Below, in pieces: positions 44,750 to 55,092 of a DNA stretch of 64,000 nt. Below the pieces are notes generated by a model, which saw only the letters and a list, made by a program, of their open reading frames with translations, searched no databases and was not told the origin of the DNA. The stretch covers positions 21,149,746 through 21,213,745 of the forward strand of contig OX388324.1 in assembly GCA_947579605.1 (NCBI GenBank). The letters are read 5' to 3'. Position 1 is the stretch's first letter. Every line of letters starts with the position of its first letter. This DNA is from Athripsodes cinereus. Taxonomy: Eukaryota > Arthropoda > Insecta > Trichoptera > Leptoceridae. The position numbers and the translations under genes are program-made.

Positions 44750-45230
44750 TCATTATATTATTATCTCGTACATATATTCGTATCAGAATATAAACAAAGT
44801 TCCATTATATTTGAAAATACATAATAATAATAATTAGACGTACAATCTTATTTCCCTTGGGAGGTTTTATATAATGGGTATTATTACTATTATTAAAACC
44901 GAGTAATGAAATTCAAAGCTCGCTCTGTGCCGTCTGAGCTTTAGTCCAATGAATTAACAATATAATTTCAATACAAATTATTAAAAAGCTTCTTCTTATA
45001 TCTAGACTTATCCGCGAAACCTTCTTCTTCATTTCAAACAAAAACACGAGGGGGTTATTTTGGACGCGGTTGCCTTGTACCTACATCTCTAGAAAAATAA
45101 TAATTCATTAATCTAGATAATATCTTATCAAAATATCTCAGAAAATAGTCAAATATTTTTTTTCAATGATAAGTCTGGATTTGAATTAAGCTCAAAATAC
45201 ACCCCAGACACCCTCACATTAAGAAATATG
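44750..45230. other. Intronic, no gene recognised
   Basis: Plain AT-rich DNA. Confidence 0.45.
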
Positions 45231-45239
45231 CTTATGTCG

Positions 45240-45325
45240 TAAAGGTCGAGGGAGACAACTGATGGAATCGAACCCGGGTCTCCCGATTGAAAGTCCGAGA
45301 CTCTAACATCTGGCTTCTGATGACC
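45240..45325 (-). mobile_element. tRNA-like head of a SINE or tRNA pseudogene
   Basis: On minus it reads AGATGTTAGAGTCTCGGACT, TTCAATCGGGAGACC, then the exact B box GGGTTCGATTCC (45264-45275). The sequence AGAGTCTCGGACTTTCAATC resembles the D-arm to anticodon part of a tRNA. Pairing of the acceptor arm does not close and no CCA-side partner exists, so I do not call a functional tRNA. Confidence 0.55.
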
Positions 45326-45817
45326 CCAAATATACCTAATATGTTGTTATTATATTTACTCCATGGTATTCCCGGTATAGACAAGATCTTACAATCTATT
45401 CCGTAAGTTTTTGAGTCTCCTGTTAAAAGCAAGTGTTTGTCAAACATCACGTACATAGGTTTATTTATTCTGGGATCGCATTGGCCTTCAACTGTAATGA
45501 TCCTTGTAAGAATCGTCTTATTGTCAGTAATAATAATAATACGACAATTGACATTTACGATTGAGCGATGATTCGTGCCAACCACCCTGAACTTCTTATA
45601 TTTTTCATTAGCATTGAGAAGACAATCTGTATTTTTATTATACTTGTATAATTAATTCGCCGGCTATCCTACGTATGGGATATGTCATGATAATAAAGTT
45701 GTAGTTGAAAGTTTTTGAGTCATATTTTAGGTATAGCTGTTTTTTACAGTCAGACATTTAAAAATATTCACCGTTTACTTTACTTACTCATTAAAAATAT
45801 TCAAAAATACAATAAGC

Positions 45818-46080
45818 ACCGGGTGCTCCTCGCCCGTGGAGCACCCGGTACAGAATTGGTCTCCCACTCTTCTCCATAAGTTTTCGAGTGTCCTGTAAAA
45901 GGCAGGTGTTCGAAAAAATAAGACATTTTACATCTCAAATTCGGCGATGAGGTTTGCCACCCATCCTGAATGTCTTAATTTTATATTGGCACGGAGAAGA
46001 CAGCTTGCATGTTTTATATGCAGCTGGTCTGCTGGCTACCCCACTTGTGGGATATGCCGTGATGGTATAGTAGTAGTAGT
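45818..46080 (+). mobile_element. Dispersed family X, best full copy
   Basis: It begins with an inverted repeat ACCGGGTGCTCC...GGAGCACCCGGT (45818-45849). It goes on with TCTCCCACTCTTCTCCATAA, GTTTTCGAGTGTCCTG, GGCAGGTGTTCG, AATTCGGCGATGAGGTTTGC, CACCCATCCTGAATGTCTTA, ACAGCTTGCATG, GGTCTGCTGGCTACCCCACT and GGGATATGCCGTGATGGTAT, and ends in (TAG)n. At about 260 bp with a 3' simple repeat and many dispersed copies it behaves like a SINE. A clear pol III B box was not found, so the promoter type is unknown. Confidence 0.75.
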
Positions 46081-46188
46081 ACATTTAAAAATACCTAAAA
46101 AAAAGAAAAAAAATATTTTTATGCGCCGCCCTTTCAGTGAGATAATCATATTGAGACATATAGGTGAAAATCGAATCACAACATATTT

Positions 46189-46252
46189 TCGCCGAATCCT
46201 ATAACATATTATTCATTTTTCGCCGAATCCTTTAACATATTATTCATTTTTG
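46189..46252. repeat. 31-bp tandem duplication
   Basis: TCGCCGAATCCTATAACATA with TTATTCATTTT is followed immediately by a second copy with one difference (TTTAACATA). Confidence 0.85.
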
Positions 46253-46337
46253 CTTGATTGGAGATGATTTATTTAATGTGCTTTGAAATATTTGTTTTTT
46301 GGAAAAATTCAATATTGCTGTGCTGTCAATTTATTAT

Positions 46338-47406
46338 TGCTGTGCTAGAATAATACCATAACATCTCCAAATAGGCCATTTTGAGTTATTTACATCGTTG
46401 GAAAAAGCACGTCGCGTCCAGTGCAACAGACAAATATCTAATATTGTAATTTATAAAGGCGGTATACCAAGTTTGTAAGGAATACTTTATTCAAAAACTA
46501 CACCCGCTAGGGAGTATGCGTGAGTGTCCAAGGTTAGGAGGCCGAATAAAAGTGCCTGCAAAGAGGACAGCTGCTGGACAACACCACTACACATATCTTG
46601 GGGTGGGATGGTACAAATGGCTTAAAAAAAGAGAATAAATTTAAGTATTCAGATGATTTAAATACATTCAAACTGAATATAAAGAAGTTAATTCAATAAG
46701 AAAGTGGTGTATGAGGTCAAGTGATTGTGTCGTTGATGATGGGTTTGTTGTTGTTATTTTTGTTTGTTTTATATACATAATTATGGTAAATGGATTAAGT
46801 GTGTGATGTTCTATATTGATTAAGTTTGGTCGAATTTGTTTGATTATTAGTAAAAACCCTATAACCCCTCAAAGCACGAGCTCTGCTCAATTTTGAGGGT
46901 AAAAAAAAACAGATAATATAAAGATTTGTATAATTGTGCTTATTGTATATATAATTATTTTTAATGTGTTAATTATTATCTCAATAAAATATTTGAATTT
47001 GAAATTTGAATTATTCACAAATAACTAAAAGCGACGATCTGAAAATTGATTAAAAATTTAGAATCATACATGAAAAATAAATTCACGAAAAACTTGATAG
47101 ATTTAGGTAAAAATGTAATTGGTTTTATCGAAAAAACATTTAGTTGATTGATTATGAATAAAATAAAATAATTATGTTTCGTGACTAATACTGTGGAATT
47201 CCATATTTATTATTAATTTATATTAAAAGAAACTTTGTATTTTCCACTAGAATAATTTCGATTAAAGTCAAAACGTTTTCGGAACTACTAGTAGATAAAT
47301 AAATAATGAAATAATTATTGTCGAATGAATTTCACCAAAAACTTTAAACTTGATTTACTCAAAACATAATATTTGGAGATGTTATGTTATTATTCTAGCA
47401 CAGCGA
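46338..47406. mobile_element. DNA-transposon-like element with long TIRs
   Basis: The left end GCTGTGCTAGAATAATACCA, TAACATCTCCAAATA (46338-46373) is mirrored at the right as TATTTGGAGATGTTATGTTA, TTATTCTAGCACAGC (47371-47406), one base apart in length and composition. The element is about 1.07 kb and non-coding except for a LINE piece inside. A related word (ATTGCTGTGCTGTCAATTTA) just outside the left TIR duplicates part of the end. No clean target-site duplication was found, so the superfamily is open. Confidence 0.6.
46490..47012 (+). pseudogene. Decayed LINE 3' end inside the TIR element
   Basis: A frame reads VPAKRTAAGQHHYTYLGVGW, then YKWLKK and a stop; the next frame carries DDLNTFKLNIKKLIQ. 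The 'RTaaGqr.f.y.g...WN.LP...F k.....l' pattern is a LINE C-terminus. The 3' region ends TAAAATATTTGAATTTGAAA, TTTGAATT, a short tail repeat. Confidence 0.5.
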
Positions 47407-47585
47407 TATCTTTAATATGCCATATTATATAATACTAAACAATGTTTGCAAATTTTGCTTGTTCTCTAGTTGTAAATGATTGCTGTATATTGTTAATTAT
47501 ATCGTAACTGTCTTTTTGTGAAATAAAAGAACATGTAAATATTTCGACGAAAAGTCGAATATCATTTTACATACATACACGAATG

Positions 47586-47732
47586 TAAAGATATGTATCA
47601 AGTTTCTTCTAGACTGTTCACAATGAAACGAAGTAGGTACATATATTTAATTTTTCTAAAGATATGTATCGCGTATCTCCTAGACTGTTCACAGTGAAAC
47701 GAACTATGTACATAATATGTATTTATTTTTTC
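47586..47732. repeat. Tandem duplication of about 70 bp
   Basis: GTAAAGATATGTATCAAGTT, TCTTCTAGACTGTTCACAAT, GAAACGAAGTAGGTACATA is followed by a diverged copy (TAAAGATATGTATCGCGTAT, CTCCTAGACTGTTCACAGTG, AAACGAACTATGTACATA). The two halves differ at about one site in ten, so this duplication is older than the 104-bp array. Confidence 0.8.
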
Positions 47733-47769
47733 TGCGTCGAATTCTTAAAACCTTACATTCTGAAATTCG

Positions 47770-48309
47770 ACTATAGTAATAAATTTCCCTATACTCAAAT
47801 TGAAGCCTTTTGATTAATACAAGTTTTCTAGGAAAACATAATACTCAATAACAACATCAGAGGGTTGCTGCTGATAAAATCTACTTACTTAAGTTTCTAT
47901 TAATTTTCATCCTTCAGTGAACATTACAAGTATTTGTATTTAAAAGTACTCGAGCATAATTATGTATTATGAAGTGGAGTTAATTATTTACGGGAGTGGT
48001 TTTTATTCGATTTGATTTGAAGGCATAGGTATGTATGTAATTATAGAAGAATTTGAGTTGAACATTTATTCATTCTTAATTAAGACTGTTACTCAAGAGA
48101 CTGTTACTCTTAAGTAAGAAGCAGTAAAGGTGTTTAGATGCTTGCGAAAAGGTTAAGGCTGTTTTTAGAACACTTAACTCATTCTACGTCTGTCAATCCC
48201 GCCAAGACATATATTATGTATTTAACCTTAATAACTAGTAATTTATAGTTTGTAACAGAATCCTTGATAAAAGTGAAATCTTTTCCACAAAATTATTTTT
48301 CTAGTTTAT
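47770..48309. other. Intronic, no gene recognised
   Basis: AT-rich DNA. A small repeat AAGACTGTTACTC AAGAGACTGTTACTC lies near 48083-48113. Nothing else. Confidence 0.45.
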
Positions 48310-49180
48310 ACTCCGACCTAGAGGGTTACTCCCGGGAATTCCCGCCTGGGAATTCCCGGGAAAACCCTCTTATTTTTATTTCCCGTTTCCCGGGAAAAAA
48401 ACTAATCCTTTCCCGGGAAAAAATACAAATTATTAGTCATGCAGATTGCCATACCGAAACCGAAATCTTTGTTTAGTTAACTGTAATAGTCGTGATAAAC
48501 TTGTAGAAGCTGACGAATATTTTGATATGAAAAATAAATTAATTACCAATACCTATAAGTGTTATACTTTAAAAAAAAAAACTTAATTATAGCTTCAATG
48601 TATTCGTTTGAAAGAAGCATAATTATTCTAAATATAATTCGAAATCGGAGGTGTGTTTGGCCGACAATGTATAAGAATCCTACAATTTTTCATGTTTTTT
48701 TTTACATATTTCGAAAAGTTAGATAGTTCTTAAAAATATTAGTGCAGCCAACTGTCATTTTTTTGTTTTATTCATGGATATTAACCGATATAAAAAATCT
48801 TTTTTTGTCGAAATTTCTCATTTTTTAAAGTCAAAAATCTTTAAAAAGCTTTGCCAAAATCCATAACATTTTTTTGCTTGATAGGATGATCAAAAATTAA
48901 AAGTTTATATATTTTGAAAACAATTTTTATTTTGATATAACATAGAGTACCTAAATAAATCTCGTCAGTCAGCTATTTAGTTTTTTTTAAGCAAATTACT
49001 TATATTGGTAACAAAAATTTGATTTTTTTTTATCAAATCACAATGTTTGCAAGGGTCAACAAGTTATGAGAGTTTTTATACCAAATTTGTTGAAAATTGA
49101 ATATTTATAAATATAATAATGAATTTCCCTTTTCCCGGGAACAAAAATAATCCGGGAAAAGATACCCTCTACTCCGACCT
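48310..49180. mobile_element. Non-autonomous DNA transposon with 10-bp target duplication
   Basis: The element proper is 48320-49170 (851 bp). The duplicated target ACTCCGACCT flanks it at 48310-48319 and 49171-49180. The ends are inverted: AGAGGGTTACTCCCGGGAAT at left, and TTCCCGGGAAC...GGGAAAAGATACCCTCT at right. CCCGGGAA motifs repeat in both subterminal regions (at least five on the left). The middle is AT-rich and non-coding. A 10-bp duplication is unusual for hAT (8 bp) and fits the Mutator range (9-11 bp), but the ends alone do not settle the superfamily. Confidence 0.82.
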
Positions 49181-49192
49181 GATGATTAATTT

Positions 49193-49262
49193 ATTTATTT
49201 AAGTATTTATTTATTTATCTTATATACGGCTAACGCCTTTTACAGGATATAGAGAAAATAAT
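49193..49262 (-). repeat. LINE 3' tail (CGCCGTAT family)
   Basis: ATTTATTTATTTATCTTATA, TACGGCTAACGCCTTTTACA on plus is the reversed CGCCGTAT tail. It begins 13 bases after the target duplication of the preceding element. Confidence 0.6.
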
Positions 49263-49681
49263 AATACATTTCACTTAAATTTAAGAGCTATACAAATAAT
49301 AATGACGCCAATTTATTGGTGAAAGCGCTAGACGTAATTGTGGTACCTATACTAATTTGTTTACATTATAATATGAAACAAAAACATTACATATTATTTT
49401 ATATTTTATATCGTTAAATCAATTTTTGTTTTATGACGCATCTTCTCGATCTTATATCAAAATAGCAAATTTTTCATCTTTTCAATTTTGTGTCTTTATA
49501 TAATTTCTGAATTATTCAAATAAATGCGCCAAAAAATATTGACCGCATTAAATAAATAAAGCGAGATATAAGTTCATAAAAACGTAAACTTTTGTCAGAA
49601 AATAGCATATCGCTTAGTGAGACATACTAGTTATAGTACTATTTGTTACGTGATTGTACATAGAAAAAAAAATGTACTCAC

Positions 49682-49895
49682 CTAATACATTGAGGCTAAT
49701 TTTCCTCACCATAGGAGGATGTGTTGAGACTTGACATTCATATGTCCCTTGGTCTCTGGCTGCTACAGGTCTTAGTGAGAGCTTCCAGTCTGCTGGAGGT
49801 GCTGCCTGTAAGGACCAGCGACCATCACTAGCTACAGTCAGTCTGCCTGCAGAAAGAAGGATTAAATCGTCACCGTGTCTGCGAACCCAAGATAC
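49682..49895 (-). CDS. dpr: dpr-family gene, exon encoding the second part of Ig1
   Basis: The minus strand gives an acceptor TTTCAG at 49896-49901, a 214-bp exon, and a donor GTGAGT right after 49682. Translation starts VSWVRRHGDDLILLSAGRLT (the Ig1 core tryptophan at residue 3). It continues SDGRWSLQAAPPADWKLSLR and ARDQGTYECQVSTHPPM, then RKISLNVL. The 'W.L.i..v...D.G.YECQVSTHP' block is the signature of Dpr Ig1, with its second disulfide cysteine in YEC. The first Ig1 cysteine must be in an upstream exon to the right, not found here. The exon starts at a codon boundary and ends with one base (G) that completes a Val codon with TT of the exon at 8293. It is GC-rich against its AT-rich surroundings. 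Confidence 0.92.
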
Positions 49896-49901
49896 CTGAA
49901 A

Positions 49902-50442
49902 CAAAGGAACAAAGAACTTCATTAAGAATAAATTGTTTAAGTCACATAATTATTAAACAAAATGTGAACTTCAAGCAAGCTTAAAATATAGAGAATAACA
50001 TCATAAAGAGAAATGGCATTTTTTTTTTTTTTTTTGCGAAATTTCGGAAGAGAAAAGATTTTCTTTAAAGGGCAGTGCCAACCACATAGCTCATGCCGTA
50101 ACTAGAGATATGTGTCTACTGATGACAAACAATATTTGATTTAACAGTGAAGCGATAAATGTTAAATCGAGGGAGTTCTATAAAATGCAGGCTTTCTTAA
50201 GATATCATTAAGGGATATAAAATTTTAAATATCTTTATATCTATATGCCACCTGTGATGAAAGTTGTATTTTTTATGCGTTAGGAAGACGATATATAGGT
50301 AGGTATATTTATAACTTGCAATTAATAAAATTTTCTAATTTTTACGATAGTAAGATAAGCGGTAATAATAATGGGAGAAAGTGAGAAGTAAAACTTATAA
50401 AGTGCTTTGAAAAATATAATAAGCTACAGTCACCACAAATAT
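49902..50442 (-). other. Upstream dpr intron, proximal part
   Basis: AT-rich, with a T-run at 50021-50036. The intron continues to the right past all transposons up to at least 64000, because no upstream Ig1, signal-peptide or start exon with dpr similarity was seen. Confidence 0.5.
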
Positions 50443-51560
50443 TAGGTCGGGGAAAAAGTCTTTTCGCATATAATATGTATAAACTTGTAATAAAATATCT
50501 TTGGCTGTATTAATTGTATCTGGCTGGTTTTCATGACATTAAAAAGGTGACATTTCAAAAAAAGAATCAAATTAGGAAAATTTTGTTTCCCGCTATTTTT
50601 CATTTGTTTTTCTTTCTGTCAAGATAAGCGAATCGAATTAAGAAATTAGATACATTTTAAAATTTTATTACAAAAAAGGAAAAAATGCAATGCTAGTCGC
50701 GAAAAAACAATGTTACGTTTATGAACCTAATGCAGTGTCAGTAAGAGTAGCACAAAATTGGTTTAAGCGTTTTCAATCCGGGAATTTTGATGTTAAAGAT
50801 GCACCTCCCTCTGATCGCCCTGTTACGGATAAAATGGACGCTATTTTTAAAAAAAAAGTGGAGCAAGATCGTCATATCAGTAGTTACGACATAGCTGAAG
50901 AACTGGGAATTGACCACTAAACAGTTTTGACCCATTTAAAAAAAGCTGGGTACACAAAAAAGCTCAATATTTGGGTGCCACACGAACTCACTGAAAGAAA
51001 CCTAATGAACCGTGTACTCATTTGCAATTCTTTATTGAGACGTAATGAAACCGAACCGTTTTTGAAGAGATTGATAACTGGTGATGAAAAGTGGATCACG
51101 TATAACAAAGACGTGCGAAAAAGGTCGTGATCAAAGGTCGGTCAGGCTTCACAAATTGTGGCAAAACCTGTGTGGTCTTTTATCACGATAACGCTGGACC
51201 ACATACATCTTTAGCCACTCAGCAAAAATTAAGAGAGTTTGGCTGGGAGGTGTTAATGCATCCGCCATATAGTCCTGACCTTGCACCTTCGGATTTCTAT
51301 CTCTTTCGGTCTCTTCAGAATTCTTTAGGCAGTGTCAGGTTAACATCAAGAGAGGACTGCCAAAACTACTTGTTGCGTTTTTTTTATCAGAAGTCCCAAA
51401 ATTTCTACAGCAACGGGATCATGTCTCTACCTACAAGATGGCAGAAAGTCTACGAACAAAATGGCACATATTATATATACTGTAACTAAATGTAAATTAA
51501 CTTGAAAAAAAATGTCTTGAATTTTCATATAAAATGCGAAGAAACTTTTTCTCCGACCTA
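50443..51560 (+). mobile_element. mariner element, internally deleted
   Basis: The element 50445-51558 is bounded by TA on both sides (50443-50444 and 51559-51560). The 25-bp TIRs start GGTCGGGGAAAAAGTC at left and, read inward from the right, GGTCGGAGAAAAAGTT, with three differences. At about 1.1 kb it is shorter than the 1.25-1.35 kb normal for mariner. The transposase gene inside is broken, so the copy is dead, though its ends could still be used by an active relative. Confidence 0.93.
50690..51489 (+). pseudogene. mariner transposase (DD34D) pseudogene
   Basis: Transposase cuts and pastes the element at TA sites. The N-terminal helix-turn-helix region shows VRVAQNWFKRFQSGNFDVKD and HISSYDIAEELGIDH. 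The catalytic part has LITGDEKWITY (first Asp), YHDNAGPHTS (second Asp) and YSPDLAPSDFYLF (third Asp). Exactly 34 residues lie between the last two, the DD34D spacing of mariner. Damage: a frameshift by one inserted base at about 50918-50920 (IDH then stop, where IDHKTVL is expected); a deletion of roughly 65-75 residues between RKRS (51122) and the CVVFYHD segment, which removes the WW-D region; and an uncertain start, as the reading before LVAKKQCYVYEPN is out of frame with a plausible ATG. The C-terminus to EQNGTYYIYCN is intact. Confidence 0.92.
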
Positions 51561-54255
51561 TTATAATAATAATTATGATTAACGTAAAGTATGTTTTATT
51601 TTGTTGTGACAATACTATTGTGTTGTATTTCATTGTGAATCAGATTAGTCAATCGTACCTACATAACATTATCACGCATGAATGAGATGTCCACAACAAT
51701 AGCATTGACAACACTGAACTTTGTATAGGAAAACACTTTGCCGTCATAATAGTATATGTTATTATAGAAACACACTCATATTATGATCAACATTTTACTA
51801 CTTGTATATATAAATATAACCTATGACACCAAATCGTCAGAAGTAAGAGAACTTTTGTTTTCATTCTGTAGGGTTGGGAAACATTAGTGAGAATATTTTT
51901 AATACAGGTATTTAATTTTGCATATAAAGTATTAATATTTCTTTCATTCGACTGTTAAATGTACTTATGTTTATAGCAAACATTATATAAATAAATATTT
52001 ATTATCGCATATTTCACACACAGATATTAATGTATGTGCGAATTGTTATGGGATTTGAAAGAAAACGCGGACGTTTAACAACTACGTGGCTCAAATTATC
52101 AAAGACAAGACGACAGCGTATTGCGTTAGAAAAATCGGGTGCATGTAGATTTTATTCATCAGCAAATTCTAAAATATTTGTACTTTGACAAAGTCTAAAT
52201 CTTCCTTAACACTCCAGGATCTGTGCTCACAAGATGTAGATACATTGCTAAGATGTAGAATTTCAACTGTCTTGTTATCTCTTTGAAAATGTTCCTATTG
52301 GATCACGTCTTATAGGTCTCCTGTGATAGGCGATAGGAATGAGTCCATTCTCTCAAGATGTTCATGTCAATATCTTCCTTGTCTAGTCCATATTATGTTG
52401 TTTAAATAAATGATGCAGGATGCTGATTCTAAACAAATAAAATAAAAATATTTCTATTACACCATTTACTCGTTTACTCTACCATCCCTATATAATTTTT
52501 GTTCTTGTGTAAGCACTAAAGCCTTTTGTCCTCTCGGATAGATACGTCAACATATTGTTTGGCTACGAATCATATTGCTATTGTGTAAGATTTGTATGTA
52601 CCTACATACTGAATAAGTTGACAATGTTCGCATTTGTATCAAACATTAGATACATTCATATTAATACATAATATATAGGTATACGTCCTCCATAGAGTAG
52701 GTACTTACTTTTGGTTTTATTATTTGTATGTTTGTATACAATCCATTTGTCCTTTATAAAGTAGATACATACATTCAAACTTATTTTGTATTTTGAATTA
52801 CTATTATACCTCTTATGGGAATTTCTAAAAGAAACGTTATCAAGTAAAGTACTTATATAAAGTATAGATTTTCAGATTTGGTTTTCGTATAAATGTAAAT
52901 GTAATTTATTATAAGATGATGTAAAACACAAAAAAGTCATATAGTTTTTCAGTTCACATAATGTGAACTTATTATGTAGGTAGGTATATAAAAAAAAACT
53001 TGGTATTGATATTAAATTGTAGATAAATAAGTGAAAAAGTCTGAGTAGCGAGTTATATGCGGGATTTTTTGATTTTGTTTGTTTCTCAAAACTAAAATAC
53101 TGATATTTCTGTCTCTATATTTTCGTCTTATAACATTTCTTTTGAGACCATAGGGCAGAAATAATCTTTTTTTTCATTCAAAGTGATTATGCACCCAATA
53201 AAAATATGTAGTTTGAATGTTGAGAAATTTTTGCTGCGATTACTAGTTTTATCGATATTTCTAATAATGCTCTTATATCGTTTGTATTGTTCTTATATCG
53301 TTTAAGATTGACAATGTCGTTATAAGACGAAAGACGTTTCTCTCAACAAAAAAACGTTGTTTTTTTAATTTCATAAAAATGGTGAACTGTTGACGAGAAT
53401 AGTCAAAGTCGTTACGAAACCACGTAGAAGATTGAAAGTAAATAACAAAGATGTAAATTTTATTGCACTTTTTTCATAATTAAATAAATTATTACAATAT
53501 TATTGTAATTTTTTTTAAAAAAAGTGTGTAATACAATGATTACTGAATAAAAATAAAATTATTTAACATCGCTTGGATAGAAAATAGTAATTAAACACAC
53601 ACCCACACACCCCTATACGTGAGGGTTAATACAATAAAATATGTCCCAAACGTGATAACCGTCAGAATAATAATATGAACCTATGTATCATGCAGTAGTA
53701 GGTATACAGTAAAGAAAGTAATGTCCTTGTTAATTTTTAATAATCTTGTATTCCTTCAGTTTTCTCTGAAACACGAAGTAACTTCATTACTATAATAATT
53801 ATTACATACATATTATATCTGGCAACCTTTTCTTATTATATTGTATTTATCATTGATTCGTGTGTTTTTTCACTACATGTTTTATGCCCTTAAAAAATAT
53901 TATTCGTGCAAACGTAATCGAAAATTAATTACATTAATTGTATCGGCATTAACTTTGTAACACTTCATTTTAAATGTAAAGTAAATAAATTTTCATAATT
54001 GAAAATTAATTAGTTCGTTTTGTTAACTTAAGCTTTAATTCTCATGCACTTATTTAACGAATAAATCCTTTTAATGCATATTTTTTTATTCTTCAAATAT
54101 TCCGCAATAAAATGTCACCAATTCTGAATGTCAATCATTATTATGAAACAAAAAAAAACTAATTTAAATTAACTATTTCAAATTCAATGTCACATGTTGA
54201 AGATGCTGTGATATTGAAAATAGATAAACAGTGTAGATTTTAAGATCAATAGATA
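51561..54255. other. Upstream dpr intron, no gene recognised
   Basis: AT-rich throughout. Traces: GAAAGAAAACGCGGACGTTT, AACAACTACGTGGCTCAAAT (52058-52098) is a decayed HVERM-family LINE tail. TTAAGATTGACAATGTCGTT, ATAAGACGAAAGACGTTTC (53303-53342) matches the hairpin family at 63840 reversed. TAGGTAGGTATAT-type words are frequent. Confidence 0.5.
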
Positions 54256-54259
54256 TCTC

Positions 54260-54400
54260 ATTGACACAACCAGCTGACCGTGCATACTTCTTTAAGTAAG
54301 AAAGAGGAAAGGTGTCCCGATACTTACCAATCAGCTAAGGCTGGTTTGAGTGTTCACGTTCACCAATCCCACCAATAACGGTTTGAAATTGAAATGCACG
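54260..54400 (-). repeat. Dispersed family Y copy
   Basis: It contains GACCGTGCATACTTCTTTAA, GGAAAGGTGTCCCGATACTT, AGCTAAGGCTGGTTTGAGTG and TTCACCAATCCCACC. In reverse it aligns with 2225-2290 (AACCAGCCTAAG, GGGACACCTTTCC) and on plus with 11395-11500. Confidence 0.45.
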
Positions 54401-54524
54401 TGGAAAATCAACACAAAGCCATACACACATAAATATATGAAACTAATGAGCAGTATTCAAACTAAGAACATGTGAACCAAAACTTTGATTTGTTAAAAGT
54501 AGACTGCCAGTGATGTATCAAGGT

Positions 54525-54680
54525 TACCGGCAAGAGACCAAGAGGAAGGCCAAAGCGCAGATGGCTTGAAGAAGTGAGACAAGACATGAGGAGCTGTGAT
54601 ATTTTCCATGAGGTTGCGTTCGGCAGAACTAAGTGGCGTAACCAAACAAGAAAGGCAGACCCCCCCACCATGTGGGACTA
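54525..54680 (+). pseudogene. LINE C-terminal fragment (GKRPRGRPKRRW family)
   Basis: A frame not starting with ATG reads VTGKRPRGRPKRRWLEEVRQ, then DMRSCDIFHEVAFGRTKWRN and QTRKADPPTMWD and a stop. 'GkrprGRPk.rW.d.v..Dl....A.dR..WR..trkADP' is a LINE polyprotein ending. The reverse-strand frame here is only its shadow. Confidence 0.7.
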
Positions 54681-55011
54681 ATAATTGCCCAAGGAGACGA
54701 AGACTGCCAGTGATGTGCCTTCTATATGTGCAAAAAGCACCGCACGTCTATGAAGTATAAAATTGGGTATTTTCTGAATTTTTGTATAAAAACTGTGGAA
54801 GAAATAAAAAAATGTTTGTAATAAGACATAAGTGTGTATGTCCTATTTATAAAAAAAATTCAATCTCTCCATAATATAATGTTTCAGTATACACTAATGT
54901 ACATCCCTATGTAGGTATGTTTGGAAAAAATAGATTAATAAAATTTCTAACAATACTCAGTAGGGAGATACATACAACAAGAGTGACATGGTATTATTAG
55001 ATACTAGTTTA

Positions 55012-55092
55012 TGTAACCCGGCATCGCTCGGGTTTAATTAAACAGAAAACCGTGCAAATGAGTTAAAACGACAAAATCTTATTGAAAAAAAA
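55012..55092 (+). repeat. Start of a widespread insect repeat
   Basis: TAACCCGGCATCGCTCGGGT followed by TTAATTAAACAG. It resembles the head of the repeat at 18785. The tandem array that follows begins where its body should be. Confidence 0.45.

Larger units (their letters stand above)
8294..49681 (-). other. Giant dpr intron packed with mobile elements
   Basis: It joins the exon ending at 49682 (donor GTGAGT) to the exon starting at 8293 (acceptor TTACAG). The phases fit: one base of a Val codon on the left exon, two on the right. The span is 41,388 bp. No other Ig, membrane or signal-peptide exon was seen inside on the minus strand. Contents are a full-length LINE, many LINE ends, SINEs, foldback elements and tandem arrays. 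The alternative, that the two exons belong to neighbouring paralogues, is less likely because the domain order and phase match one transcript. Confidence 0.7.

Noticed and set aside
54462..54671. Minus-strand 69-residue frame
   Set aside because: It is the shadow of the plus-strand LINE tail (GKRPRGRPKRRW).
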